64,000 nucleotides of DNA from Botryosphaeria dothidea (Eukaryota; Ascomycota; Dothideomycetes; Botryosphaeriales; Botryosphaeriaceae), in NCBI GenBank assembly GCA_011503125.2, contig WWBZ02000001.1, forward strand, positions 1,364,001 through 1,428,000. Direction: 5' to 3'. A program made the position numbers and the translations under genes. Below are positions 53,393 to 64,000 of this stretch, piece by piece. Position 1 is the first letter of the stretch; each line of letters begins with the position of its first letter. Under the pieces are notes generated by a model, which searched no databases, had not been told where the DNA came from, and worked only from the letters and a program-made list of their open reading frames with translations.

Positions 53393-56300
53393 ATGTTGTG
53401 GACCCACATTCTTTTGCTACCTGCCTTTTTCGGCTTCAGCGCCGCAAGGTACGATGGTGCAGCGAACACTCCCCCCAAGGCCCTGAAAGCCTTTGGTCTG
53501 GGCTTCCTTTGTGAATTCGAAAACGCCCGCAACAGCGAGCCTCAAGTACGTCCCCTGTACGAATCAGACAATACAATTAGCTCATCGTGTTCGCAGGCCG
53601 CTGCGTCTGTTCAGAGGCAAGTCAATGAAGCCACGACGGGCAGCCTGGCCCCGATCAAAATTGAGAAAAGGTTGGAGTTTACCAGTGAAATCTTTTCCGG
53701 GGCCTCTTTCGTTGTCACTGCGGTGACTGGGCCCGCGGACGACAATGCCTTCCGGTCCGCCCTCGAGGCCGTCCCAGAAATAAGGGCCGTGTACCCAATG
53801 AACACGTACTACGCCACTTCGAATATGCGGCGAGAGCCCATGTACCAATGGTCTGGCGATTCTGTGGACGCGCAGTTTGAAAAACGCCAGGACCCCGAGC
53901 CAGACCCGCAGACTGACATCAATGCCATATTCTCGACCCATGTCATGACCGGCGTGGACAAGCTGCACGCCGAAAATGTCACCGGGAAAGGTGTCAAGGT
54001 AGCTATTCTGGATAGTGGAATAGACTATCTGCACCCAGCCTTGGGAAAGGGGTTCGGCCCGGGCTTCAAGGTTGTCGGCGGTACGGATCTTGTTGGAGAC
54101 TTGTACAACTCGTCCACGAATCGCCCTCCCAAGCCAGACCCGGATCCGATCACAGACTGTCATGATCACGGAACTCACGTGGCGGGGATTATTGGCGCGA
54201 GTCCGTACAAATACAACGTCACCGGCGTTGCTCCAGATGCGGAACTGGAAATGTACCGTGTCTTTGGCTGCGCCGGTGGGGCCAACACCGATGTGGGAGT
54301 AAACGCGTCTTTGCAAGCCTACAACAGCGGCGCTGATATCATCCATGCATCCATTGGTGGTGTTGGAGGCTGGAGTGATGGTAATTATGTCGATTGGAGA
54401 ATGACTTCCCAGATGCTGACCGGAAATAGACGCCTGGGCCGTCGTCGTGGAGCGCATCAATGCAAAAGGAAGAGTTTACACTCTTTCGGCTGGTAACTCT
54501 GGCCTCGAGGACGGCATATTCGGTGCCAATGGACTCGGCGGGGGACCCAATACGCCCTTGGTCGGCTCAATCGACAACACCGACAGCCCCGAACTGTTGC
54601 TGAACGCAACGTATAAAATCGAGAAAAAGCCCGCCGTCGACTTTCGATTTGCAGCTGGTTTCCCACAGAACTTCACTGCAGACTTGGAGCTTTACGCACT
54701 CTCTTTCGACGTGGATGATGATTCGGACGCCTGCGATGAACTTCCGGACAGTACCCCTGACTTGACCAATAGGCTCGTCCTGGTGCAGCGGAGAATTAGG
54801 TGCCGCACAGACCAGAAAGTCGCCAATATACAGCGGCGTGGAGGGCGTTACATCTTGTTTGTTCAGCTGAGGGACGATGATCCAATCCGACCACTTGCTT
54901 GGCTGGACTACAACGGACAATCGTATGAGTGGCGTGAACCCAAAGATGGGCCTTTGCTCCAGGGTATCGGTATGGTGGAGATGGCAGTTGGAAAATTGTG
55001 GATTGATAATCTGAAAAACGGCACCAAAATCACTGCTACGCTGCCAAAGGCTGTGGAGAACAAGGAACTCCGGTACCAGATCAACAACCAGACTGGTGGT
55101 CGGATGAGCCAGTTTACTTCATGGTGTGTATTGCCTGCTGTTGCCAGCAAACTTGACTGATTTTGTTCAGGGGACCTACGTATGAAGCTCAACCCGGAGT
55201 GACGGTGTCTGCTCCAGGTGGAAACATCTTGTCGACACTGAGCCGAAAGGTAGGAGGATACGGAGTCTATTCTGGAACATCCATGGCTGGTCCCTACATC
55301 GCTGGCGTGGCAGCTCTGATCAAATCCGCCAATTCTGATATCACAGCAAACGAAATCCGATCCCGTCTAGCAGTCACAGCACGGCCCGTGAAATTCAACG
55401 ACAACACCACCACAGACTACGACTTCCTGGCGCCAGCATTCCAGCAAGGCGGAGGGCTGGTAGACGCCTACCGCGCGGTCCGCGGAACCACCATCCTCAA
55501 CGCCACCTCCCTGAACCTGAACGACACGGCCTTCACCAACAACAAGCAGCACTTCACCATCACCAACAGCGGCGCCAAAGACCTCCACTACAACCTCTCG
55601 CACATCGGCGCCGGCACCATGTACGCGCTCCCCGAAGCCGACCCGGACGAGAACCAGCCCCTCAACTTCAACGACGAGCGCTTCGTCAAGGCCCTCACCA
55701 AGGCCTACGCCACCGTCGACATCTCCCCGCAAGCCGTCGACATCGCGGCGGGCGCCTCGGCCACCATCGCCGTCAACTTCGACTTCCCCGACCTCGACCG
55801 CCGCCGCATCCCGCTCGTCAGCGGCTACATCGCGTGCAACGCCTCCGACGGCACCGCCGTCACGCTCCCCTACAACGGCATCGCCTCGGCCCTCCGCAAC
55901 GCCGTCGTGCTCGACCCGAACATCCAAGACAGCTACCTGATCGCGGTGAAAAACTCGACGCTCAACGAGACCGGCTTCCTCGAGCCCGCCGCGCCCGGCA
56001 GCGGCAGCGTGCTCTCCGTGCCCAAGGTCACCAACACCAGCCTGCTCAACGACGTGGTGCTGCCGGGCGTGCAGCTGGTGCTGGCCATGGGCACGCGGCG
56101 CGTCGACTTCGACGTGCTGCGCGCCGACGACTCGGTCAACATCGGCACCGCGCTCGTGCTCGATCCGCGCCCGCTGTACGAGAGCTCGTACTCGCGGAAC
56201 CTGGTGTACATCCGGCTGTTCTACGGGATGCTGGCCAACATGACGTACGTGCCTGAGGGCGAGTACAAGTTTCTGGTCAGGGCGCTGCGGATTACGGGCG

Positions 56301-56410
56301 ATCCGAAGAATTTGGATGATTATGATTCGTTTACGACCGAGTCGTTCCATCTACGGTATACTGAGGAAGATAAACAGGAAGGAGATGGTCAGCAAGGAGG
56401 AGACGGGTAA
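53393..56410 (+). CDS. Secreted subtilisin-like serine protease (S8) with PA-like domain
   Basis: Four exons: 53393-53545, 53597-54380, 54430-55123 and 55171-56410, 956 residues. Signal peptide MLWTHILLLPAFFGFSAA. A propeptide (about 30-150, inhibitor-I9-like, ASFVVTAV...AVYPMNTYYA) precedes the catalytic domain: Asp190 in VAILDSGIDY, His242 in DHGTHVAG, Ser581 in GTSMAGPY. The large His-Ser gap is filled by a PA-like insert (RLVLVQRRIRC...NIQRRGGRYILFVQ). A long C-terminal beta-rich region follows, with many NxT/NxS sites. This is the architecture of fungal vpr-type extracellular proteases. Intron 1 keeps an open frame if retained (17 codons), so both isoforms could be coding. Intron 2 is required to reach the SAGNSG oxyanion block. 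The tail ends in Gln/Asp/Gly. Confidence 0.93.
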
Positions 56411-56602
56411 TAGGCTGGTAATAGGCGGGGTACATGGTCCATCGATGCGGATCTAGACTTGGAGATTTCGGTGGTTAGAGGCGCCTTAGAATGAATCTTA
56501 CACGGGTTGCGCTGCACGAAGGTCTCACCTGCCTCACTGTTACATGTACAGTTCTTTCCGTCCGGGTAGAGAAACACCAAGCTCCCGCATTCCGGACACT
56601 CG

Positions 56603-58131
56603 TCACTCCTTCTCCAACCGCACATCCACCCGGAGATCGAACGGGAACTGCTTGACATCCTTCCTGGCCCTGCAAACACGGTCAATACACCCCACAAATG
56701 AGGAAAGAAAAAAACATACCTCGCCCCTGTCCCACAACCCTGCCCACCCGCCGCCGCCGCCGCCGCCGCCAAGAGCACAACCCCCTCCCTCACCACCCTC
56801 CACCACCACCGCGCCCCCAACACCACCTTCGCATACACATCCGCCCGCGCCCGCATCTTCTCCCCCCTCCCCACCCTCGCTGCAGCATACCTCCCCAACG
56901 CCTCCTGAAAACCTCCCCTCTCCCCTCGCGGCGGATTGTTCAGGATCGCCGCCGCCAACACGCTCCCGTCCTCGACCGCAAACGCGGCCCCGGACCCGCT
57001 GCTCGGCAGCATCAGGCGCGCCGCATCGCCGACGACGACGCCGTTGCCGCCGCCCTGGATCTCGGAGCGCGTCCAGACGCGCTGGCGCAGGGGCGCGTGG
57101 ACGATGCGCGTCGAGCGCGCGAGGAGGCGCCCGAAGGTGCGCGCGGAGGGGTGGAAGACGGCCGCGTGGCGGCGCAGCAGGGCGGCCGTGCGGGCGCGCG
57201 GGTAAGGGCCGGGGGCGATGGCGGCCTGCCAGGGCTCCTCCTCGTCGGCGGCGGGAGAGACGGGAGCGGGGACGTCGTGGGGCGGCGCGTCGGCCGGCTC
57301 GGGCACCATCAGGTCCCAGCGGATGTGGTTGGCGGGGAGCGGCGAGGTGGAGAGGAGGCCGCGCGGGAGGAGGATGCCGTGGGTGTCGTCGCGGCCGGGT
57401 TGGAGTGGGGCGTGCGTCGCGATGCCGTAGACGTTGCTGGCGTTGCTGTAGGGCGGCGCCCAGCGGGCGGCGGCGGCGGCGGTGGTGCTGGCGCTGTGGT
57501 TTTGCTGCAGGATGATGTGCTGGCGGACGCGCGACCAGCCGCCGTCGGCGCCGACGACGAGGTCGAGGGTGCGTTCGTGGTGGTCGTCGAAGAGCGCTTT
57601 GATGCTGCCGTCCGGGAGGGCCTCGAGGGCGTGGAGTCTCTTTCCCCACGAGATGTCGCCGCCGAGGCTTTTGATGCGGTCGAGGAGGACGGCTCGTAGC
57701 TGCCGGCGCTCCATGGCTCGCATGTTGGTCTGTAGGTCCTCGGACCACGAGGCGTATTCGGCTCTGCTGATGAGTTTGTGAGGGCCTGGAACGGTGTCTT
57801 TGACGCGCTGGAAGGGCTTGCTGTCTGGGCCGTAGGCGGCTCTCCAGGTGCTGACTCCCACGATTTCAGTGCTGATTTTCTCGATGTCCTCTTTGAGACC
57901 GAGTTGGTACAGCGGGTAGATTCCGTTTGGAGACATTCCAACTGCCGCACCGGCTGTCTGCATTCGCTCGGTGTCGCTCAAGGTGTAGGGGTCTGAGCCC
58001 TGATCGAAGAGGGTGACTTTATAGAGAGATCGTAGGGTGGGGTGAGAGAGCATCTGCAAGGCGAACACCGGGCCTGCTATCCCCGCCCCAATGATGCCTA
58101 TGGCACGTTGAGCGACCCGCAATTCGGCCAT
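56603..58131 (-). CDS. FAD-dependent monooxygenase (salicylate hydroxylase-like)
   Basis: Two exons, 58131-56720 and 56669-56603, joined across a 50-bp intron, encode 492 residues. Motifs of class A flavoprotein monooxygenases are AIGIIGAGIAGPVFALQML (10-28), the DG motif VVGADGGWSRVRQ, and the GD motif VVVGDAARLMLPSSGSGAAF. It should hydroxylate an aromatic or polyketide-type substrate with NAD(P)H and O2. A proline/alanine-rich insert (about 250-320) is unusually GC-rich. An open frame continues 133 codons upstream of 58131, but the flavin fold begins a few residues after this Met, so it was chosen. It is convergent with the S8 protease and divergent from the LaeA-like methyltransferase. 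The substrate is unknown. Confidence 0.92.
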
Positions 58132-59604
58132 TTCCCTCTCATGGAAAGATTGCGGCGTGGTTATGCCCCGATTGAGGGAGCGTGAGAGATACCTAGCGTA
58201 TGATTGTGGTCTTTTGTTGCTGAGTCCGACTGCTCGTCGATAGAGTATGTAAGTCGTGACGTGTGCGAAGGCTGTCGAAGTAAGTGTATTGGCTGTGTCT
58301 TGAAATGTTGGAGCTGAGGAAGCCTGGTGCCTGGGACGCCAAGGTGAATCCTTCGGTGACACCAGCGGCGTAGATGGCGTATTCTGAATCAATATCCCGA
58401 ACATATGCCGCAAAATAAGCATACAGCGACCTATCTGGCACATCCTGGAGGTCAAGGGTCTGAGACTTTGTGTGGCTTCATCGCCAGTACGCTGCAGCTG
58501 GACTAGCCATCTGGTGGCCCTGATTTGCAAGATTCCTTATGCGGCGCGCTATTAGTCTGTGTCGCTCTCAGCTTTCCTATTTTCATCTACTTAGTTGTGG
58601 CTTCCTGTCATGCCTGTGACGTATTCCAGTTTGAGCCGCGACAAATAGTAGGTGGGCGTTGAAAAAATCGGCCGCGTAAAGACGTGTGCCGGTAACGATT
58701 TTAAGATCTCAAGTAGTGCTATAGTCCGTTGGCGGTGTAATGCAACAGTCAAAGACCTAGGCCCGGAATGAATGACGAATTTTGGTGTTCACTGTTGGTT
58801 TGAAAGCGGGAGACTGGGGATATCGAACAAGTTTTGCAAGCCCGCATCTTCACGATTTTGCATCCGATTGGGGCATGGCGGGCGTGAGAATTGCCTCGGC
58901 GAGAAGGGTAGGGCAGGCGAGACGGACCGCGAACAGTGGCGGCGGGCCGGGCGTTGTGGGACTGTGGCGCTCTGCACGGCGCGGCCCGTGGGGCAATCCT
59001 GAAATCCTACGCTGCAACTTTGGAAGTTTGGATGTTTTTGAGTGTATCTTCGTGTCCAGTCGGTCGAGTCTTGCGGGATTTGCTGTCAGACACCCAGATA
59101 TCCCATGATCCGCTCCTGAAGGGTCAAACCGGGCGACAGGACGTGTCTTATGCCCGTGAATTATAGGTTGATCTTCGGCCGCGGTGATCCGATCAGGGTA
59201 CGTGTCGTCGGATGGCTGCCGGAGGGTATAGATCCGGAGGCCATGGTTACATCTAGATGTGATGGACGGCAGGGCCATTGAAATAGCGCGCAATAGCTTC
59301 TCGAGCGGAAGATCGAATGATAAACGAGCCTTGTCATCTCCCTCGACGCGTCCGAGCCTGGTCTACGGATTGGTCCAGTGGCCGGGGCTCTTGCTGTTCC
59401 GATATGATCTCCGATCGGCTTGACTCGTGATCGAGGTGGGGGGCCAACGGAGCGTAAGCCCTGCCGCGTCGCACTACTGGCTGCCCTACAAAGCCGGCCA
59501 GACCTGCATTCTGCGGAGGCTGAAGAAACCCTATTTTCTTTTTCTGTTTTTGCCCCGCATCATCATCATCATCGTCAGCATCACCACCAACAAACCTGAT
59601 CATT
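58132..59604. other. Divergent promoter region of monooxygenase and methyltransferase
   Basis: 1.47 kb without a recognised gene. The right end has a short ATC microsatellite (about 59558-59573) within the presumed 5' UTR of the methyltransferase. Confidence 0.5.
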
Positions 59605-60822
59605 ATGGCGCTCGCGGCCGATAACGTGCCTCTCGAAGTCGACGTAAGCCGTAATTCGCCTGGCAGAGGAGCGTGTTCACGATGGGTCGAGTCTCATGCT
59701 TCAGCAGGACGTCATCAGCGATTCGGATTCGGCGTTCTGCAACCAATCCAGCGCCTCCACCTCCGTCACCTCCAGCATCTTGAACTACAAGTACGAAAAC
59801 GGACGTCGCTACCATGCCTTCCGCGAGGGAACCTACTTTGCGCCGAATGACGACAAGGAGCAAGACCGGATGGACCTCTTCCACCACATTTCCACCCTGG
59901 TTCTCGGCGGTATGTATCAGATGCGTTGCATCACGTGAACCACCCCAGCCTGACCGTGACTGTAGGCAAGCTGTTCCGTGCGCCTCTCACCAAGGATCCT
60001 CAAAAGGTCCTGGACTTTGGCACCGGCACCGGCATCTGGGCCATGGACTTCGCCGACGAGTTCCAGAACTGCGAGGTGGTCGGCACCGACCTGAGTCCCA
60101 TCCAGCCCTCGTGGGTCCCGCCGAACTGCCGCTTCCTGGTCGACGATGTCGAGGCGGACTGGGCCGACGGCGAGCAGTACGACCTCGTCCACGGCCGGAC
60201 CATGGGCGGCTCGGTCAAGGACTGGCCGCGCCTCTTTGGCCAGGCGTATGCGAACATGAAGCCCGGCGGCTGGATCGAGCTGCAAGAGTTTGAGATCCAG
60301 TATGGTTGCGATGACGGTTCTTACCCTGCCAAGGCGCCGACTGTTGCTCTTTTCATCGAGAAGCTCAATGAGGTGGGAACGGACTGGCCCCTAGGCTGAC
60401 GTAAGATTGCTGACGTTCACCTTCAGGCGGCTGAATCTTTCGGAAAGCCCATGGATGTTGCGAGAGATCTGAAGCAGTGGATGATTGATGCCGGGTTCAC
60501 CAATGTACAAGACGACGTCTACAAGGTATGGATAGCCACTCTGAGCTTAATGTCTTTGTGGTGCTAATCAGGGTTGATGTAGGTGCCGATGGCTCCATGG
60601 GCAAAAGACAAGAGGCTCAAGGAGATCGGAAAGTATGCACTCATCCATGTGCTCGAGGCCATCGAGGCGTACAGTCTGGCCCTGTTCACGAGAGTCCTGA
60701 AATACACCCCCGAAGAGGTTCAAGTCATGATGGCCAAAATCAGGAAAGAGTTCAAAGACCCCGAAGTACATCTCTACTGGATCTACCACATCACTTACGG
60801 CCAAAAGCCCGAGAGTGCATGA
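59605..60822 (+). CDS. LaeA-like SAM-dependent methyltransferase
   Basis: Five exons: 59605-59643, 59705-59909, 59966-60372, 60427-60525 and 60583-60822, giving 329 residues with consistent phases. The N-terminal block ENGRRYHAFREGTYFAPNDD and QDRMDLFHHI are diagnostic of the fungal LaeA/Tam group. SAM-binding motif I is KVLDFGTGTGIWAMDF, followed by VVGTDLSPIQPSWVPPNC, FLVDDVEADW, and MKPGGWIELQEFE. LaeA itself is a nuclear global regulator of secondary metabolism that works with the velvet proteins. Many paralogues are pathway methyltransferases, and nothing here shows which role applies. No signal peptide. The 13-codon first exon is supported by a good donor (GTAAGC) but is the least certain part. 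Confidence 0.9.
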
Positions 60823-61028
60823 CATTCAAATCAAGGTGGACGTAGAACAAAGACTCTGGAATAAGCTTGCTCCAAACCAAAAGTTTGGCTTGTTCCGGAA
60901 CAGCCGGTCGATGCTACCGTTTCCTATCCCGTTTTAAAATATATACATATCAGGGTTTCTGACAGGCAATGAAAACTTTCTTACAGTTCATGACTCATCC
61001 CTCCCATGCTAACACGAGTTCAACTTGA

Positions 61029-62729
61029 TCATCGGTAAGACTCACGAGAATCTTGTAGATAAATCCTCGCCTTCAAGTTTCTTTTCGTCTCCGAACCCAT
61101 CGGGTATCTTACTGACAAAATAGCATTTCGTTTCGTCAGTGGCAAGTAAGCCCTGGTCCAATCCGCCCCGTCTCCGCTCTCAAGTTCGGATAGGCGTGGA
61201 AGCTGGGAACTAAGCAATTCCTCGGGACTCTGCATACCGGCTCCGATCGACTGTTGCAAATCACACGAAGGCGACGTTCCACCGAAGTAGAGAAATGCCA
61301 CAAGGACTTCCTCCGTGGACTTGTTGCGGAACCGGATCCAGAAAGAAGGAGCTGTGGCAAGATATTCAAGCACGAAAGGCTTTGAATTCGGGACCGGGGG
61401 CATTCCACGTCCAAGATCTGTGTCGACAACGACGAAGCCCTCGAAGATGCTATGGTCGACTTGAATGATCCATTGTGGCTGGACGTTTCGATGACTCACG
61501 CGACGGCGACGCAAGCTGGGGACGAGAGACCAGCGTTGTGAAGAAAACGTCGCGTCGATAAACAGCTCCTGGATCTTGGCCGAACGCGGTCTCTCGCTCC
61601 ACGCACTTCGTGTGTTCCTCAATTCTTCCGTGATTATCCTCCTGTATTGCTTCGAGTTGGAAGCCGTGGTGACCGGTTCCAGGTATATGGTGAAGGGCTC
61701 GTCGGAAGCATTCGGATCGGGATTGCGGATACGGCACGCCAAACTTGCGCGAAGGACCTCATGATCGCCAATATTCAATCCGGACTGCACTGGTAGCCAA
61801 ATTCGCAACCCCAGATTTGTCAGCTCGTAGTGCTCCTTATTGTCGATATTCTCCCTTGAAATTGTTCCGAGGTTGACAGTCTCGATGCTTGAGCCATTCA
61901 AGAACAATCTGGGGTCCCTCGCGAGGATTCCGCAGGTGAGTGCGTGGCGTGAGCTACGTAGCGGGTCATCCCAGGCAAAGATGCTATGATCCGTCGACGT
62001 TTTGATGATCTCCAGCTGGAGTCTCGTGAACGCACCTTCCCCCTCACCGTAGATGATGGGCATGTTAACGCTGAATATCCCCATCAACGAGTACGCCCTG
62101 TCTTCTATTCTGGTGGTGTTTCGCTTTGCAGCCCAAGACATCCTTGTCGAGATATTGGCGCCGTCCATCTTCACAGGGTCCCAAAGGATATAGCGGTCGA
62201 TATTTGTGATTTGCTCCAAGGTCACCGCCAGGCTCTTCCTGCTTCCAAACTCGGCCCAGTCCTTGGAGAAGAAGATGACGTTCTTCGGAGCAATCAGTTC
62301 CTGCAATGTCCAACCGCGCTTGAACCATTCGCTCCCCCTGAATTCGGAGTTTGCTGCCTCGGGATCACTCTCTGCCGTGCTCACGTCTTGCAAGTAAGCA
62401 AAACAAACGCCAGAGCTCCGGTAGTAGCGATACATGGAATTGATTGCCTCTGAAAGCTCTGCGCTGCTGGACCTGTCGATGCAGCATGTGTCAGTCCATA
62501 CGTAGGACAAGTCTTCCTTCAGCGCCTGTGCGCAACATCCTTCCACCTTGGCATAGTCCTTCTTCGCTTCTGCAGTGCCGTTCATAAAATCCCTGAAGGT
62601 GACCTCCTCACCAGCCGAGCCCCAGCGGTGAGAGAGTATGGCGTACGGCGGTACATCGGGCTCGTTGTGTTCCTCGAGACCGACGGCGATGTTGCCCTCA
62701 GGGCCGCGATGGCAATGGAGGAGACGCAT
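61029..62729 (-). CDS. HET-domain protein, intact
   Basis: Intronless, 566 residues. HET-domain signature blocks are complete: PPYAILSHRWG (27-37), YVWTDTCCIDR, SSGVCFAYLQDV and EWFKRGWTLQELIAP, then the conserved RIEDRAYSLMGIFSVNMPIIYGEGE-type segment (its core RAYSLMGIF is seen). The C-terminal half (about 300-566) matches no motif I know; no NACHT, WD40 or ankyrin repeat follows. Proteins of this type drive heterokaryon incompatibility and cell death and are often polymorphic between strains. The domain is the HET-D/E-like kind and differs clearly from the decayed gene at 24.2-26.0 kb, so the two are not recent duplicates. Confidence 0.93.
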   Translation of the reverse strand: MRLLHCHRGPEGNIAVGLEEHNEPDVPPYAILSHRWGSAGEEVTFRDFMNGTAEAKKDYAKVEGCCAQALKEDLSYVWTDTCCIDRSSSAELSEAINSMYRYYRSSGVCFAYLQDVSTAESDPEAANSEFRGSEWFKRGWTLQELIAPKNVIFFSKDWAEFGSRKSLAVTLEQITNIDRYILWDPVKMDGANISTRMSWAAKRNTTRIEDRAYSLMGIFSVNMPIIYGEGEGAFTRLQLEIIKTSTDHSIFAWDDPLRSSRHALTCGILARDPRLFLNGSSIETVNLGTISRENIDNKEHYELTNLGLRIWLPVQSGLNIGDHEVLRASLACRIRNPDPNASDEPFTIYLEPVTTASNSKQYRRIITEELRNTRSAWSERPRSAKIQELFIDATFSSQRWSLVPSLRRRRVSHRNVQPQWIIQVDHSIFEGFVVVDTDLGRGMPPVPNSKPFVLEYLATAPSFWIRFRNKSTEEVLVAFLYFGGTSPSCDLQQSIGAGMQSPEELLSSQLPRLSELESGDGADWTRAYLPLTKRNAILSVRYPMGSETKRNLKARIYLQDSRESYR

Positions 62730-63557
62730 CCTAGAGCCGTTGCGTAGCAGTAGTCATAGAGTATCAGCCAGGAATGCCCTCCCTAGCGAAAATTTGCTGT
62801 TTGATCCATGATGCTTCTCTGGCCCGGAAGCCAGGTAGGCGGCTGCTGCGTGGAGGAGGTGCAATGAGTTGGAGTTGATAGTTGTGAGACGGGAGCGGAA
62901 AGTGGTGCGGGGCAGATCAACGCCTTTTCTCGGTTACGCTAGCGCTTTTGCGGCGGCCGCACCAACAGGCTTATAAATCTCATTGCTGTGAAGTCGCATC
63001 ACAGAGCAGTTTCCACAGAACAATCACGGGTAGCATTTCCACGCTCTGTACACCTCATTTTGCGGAAAGGGGCTGGAAGAAAGTGCGCTACGAATAAAAG
63101 GTTGTGCGTGCTTGCTCTTCACGTCCAATCAGCGGAGCTTTTGCATCTTTTTGTCTTACTCAAAAATCACACGACATCAGGATATTTTAGCTACAACCAG
63201 CTATCAAGGCCGCGGCCTGACACATCTAGTGCATGAGAATTAAACTAGATTTGTACAGACAGCTGTCAATGGGGCATTTTAAAGCTTCTAGCTGTCCAGC
63301 AAACTCAGTGAAATCATGATCAGTATCTATAGGAGCACTTGATTGTTGCTACGGCCTCCTTCTGTTCCGGGATTCGCGGGTTTTAGAATTTTTGTCCGTC
63401 CCTCTTCTGAACTGAAACCAGCACGTCCAATTTCCATCTCTCCCGAGACCGTGTATTACTTCGCAACCGGAAATGTATCGCTTTTGCTCTTGGTCAGCCG
63501 CCGACCTCCGTTACTGCAGAATCTCCCGAGAAATTGAAGGCGAGGTTTGGTGATCTA
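62730..63557. other. Intergenic, promoter of the HET gene
   Basis: No gene was recognised. The HET promoter reads leftward from here, and the retrotransposon relic begins at the right end. Confidence 0.5.
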
Positions 63558-64000
63558 AAGCATGAGAGATATGTTGTGGAAGTTCTCGGCCTGGAAGGAA
63601 AATGCGGTGTCATTGAGCTGAGAGTGCTCGAGACACCTTGTAGCCACCGAAGCGAAGTTGCAGGCAAATGGCTCCTCTGCTATTCTAAGCTCTCTGAACC
63701 TGCGTCTTTGTAATGGCGTAGTTGATTATTTACCAAATTTATGACTCAAGCAAGTGAGCATATCCTCGATTGTGTCAAACTCGAAGCCCTGTTCATTAGT
63801 GTGACGGACCATATGGAACTGCGCATTTTGAGTGAGCCGAGAGTAGACATATGCCATACGGTGTTGGTCGGAATGGAAGTGATCCGCGTCGTAAGTGAGC
63901 TTCAGGCGAATATTGAATATCCAGCCTGGGAAATAGACCGGTGACGCATCGAAACGCTCAGGGTCAGGTAGCTTAGTGGAGTGTCCAGACTCAGACTTGC
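63558..64000 (-). mobile_element. Decayed LTR-retrotransposon gag fragment, cut by the window edge
   Basis: On the minus strand, from the window end, one frame reads 90 residues of gag-like protein: KLPDPERFDASPVYFPGW near the start, then LKLTYDADHFHSDQHRMAYV and YSRLTQNAQFHM. This layout, with KLPDP, a W-containing helix and a R-x-A-Y-x-x-S-R-L block, is that of fungal retrotransposon gag. A TAA at 63726-63728 interrupts it, and the same frame continues for 56 residues (FRELRIAEEPFACNFASV) to a second stop. With two stops it cannot give a working gag. No reverse transcriptase or LTR is inside the window; the element must extend right. The superfamily is not assigned. Confidence 0.7.

Noticed and set aside
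55367..56350. 327-codon minus-strand frame opposite the protease C-terminus, and similar frames opposite the FAD monooxygenase (56544-57699)
   Set aside because: Val/Asp/Gly- or Arg/Pro-rich antisense shadows of GC-rich coding exons.

Overview
The window is nuclear DNA of a filamentous ascomycete (Pezizomycotina). Most genes are broken by 46-70 bp GT-AG introns, and the families are typical of that group: HET-domain proteins, a LaeA-like methyltransferase, a Zn2Cys6 factor, a hybrid histidine kinase, a secreted GMC oxidoreductase and a secreted subtilase. The carbohydrate-handling, secreted and cytokinin-type genes suggest a plant-associated species, perhaps a Dothideomycete; that lineage guess is weak. 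Exon borders were worked out by hand from splice motifs, reading phase and family conservation. Nearly every multi-exon model closes in frame.

Left part, 1-24 kb. The first 13.4 kb is gene-poor: only a single-domain rhodanese (5.5-5.8 kb) and a short Zn2Cys6 protein (9.3-10.1 kb) are convincing, plus a 15-bp tandem repeat that encodes Cys-Pro-Trp pentapeptides (near 2.0 kb). A four-exon hybrid histidine kinase (13.4-17.2 kb), a small mitochondrial-type membrane protein (18.4-18.9 kb) and a seven-exon CLC chloride channel/transporter with CBS domains (20.4-23.3 kb) follow.

Middle part, 24-38 kb, looks accessory. A HET-domain gene carries two in-frame TAG codons (24.2-26.0 kb). After 3.6 kb without a recognisable gene come two co-directional genes: a compact isopentenyltransferase (IPT) and a LOG-family phosphoribohydrolase. 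Together these are the two core steps of de novo cytokinin synthesis, here as separate neighbouring genes. Next are an MFS sugar transporter, a divergently transcribed BNR_4 beta-propeller protein with a GC-AG intron, and a short-chain dehydrogenase, possibly a glycan-use group.

Right part, 39-64 kb. It holds an APC amino-acid permease; a secreted protein of unknown function; a convergent Old Yellow Enzyme / Baeyer-Villiger monooxygenase pair that could act in series on an enone; a small secreted Cys-rich protein; a secreted GMC oxidoreductase; a secreted S8 protease with a PA-like domain; an FAD monooxygenase; a LaeA-like methyltransferase; and an intact HET-domain gene. The right edge cuts into a decayed retrotransposon gag relic on the minus strand. 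No tRNA, rRNA or CRISPR was recognised.
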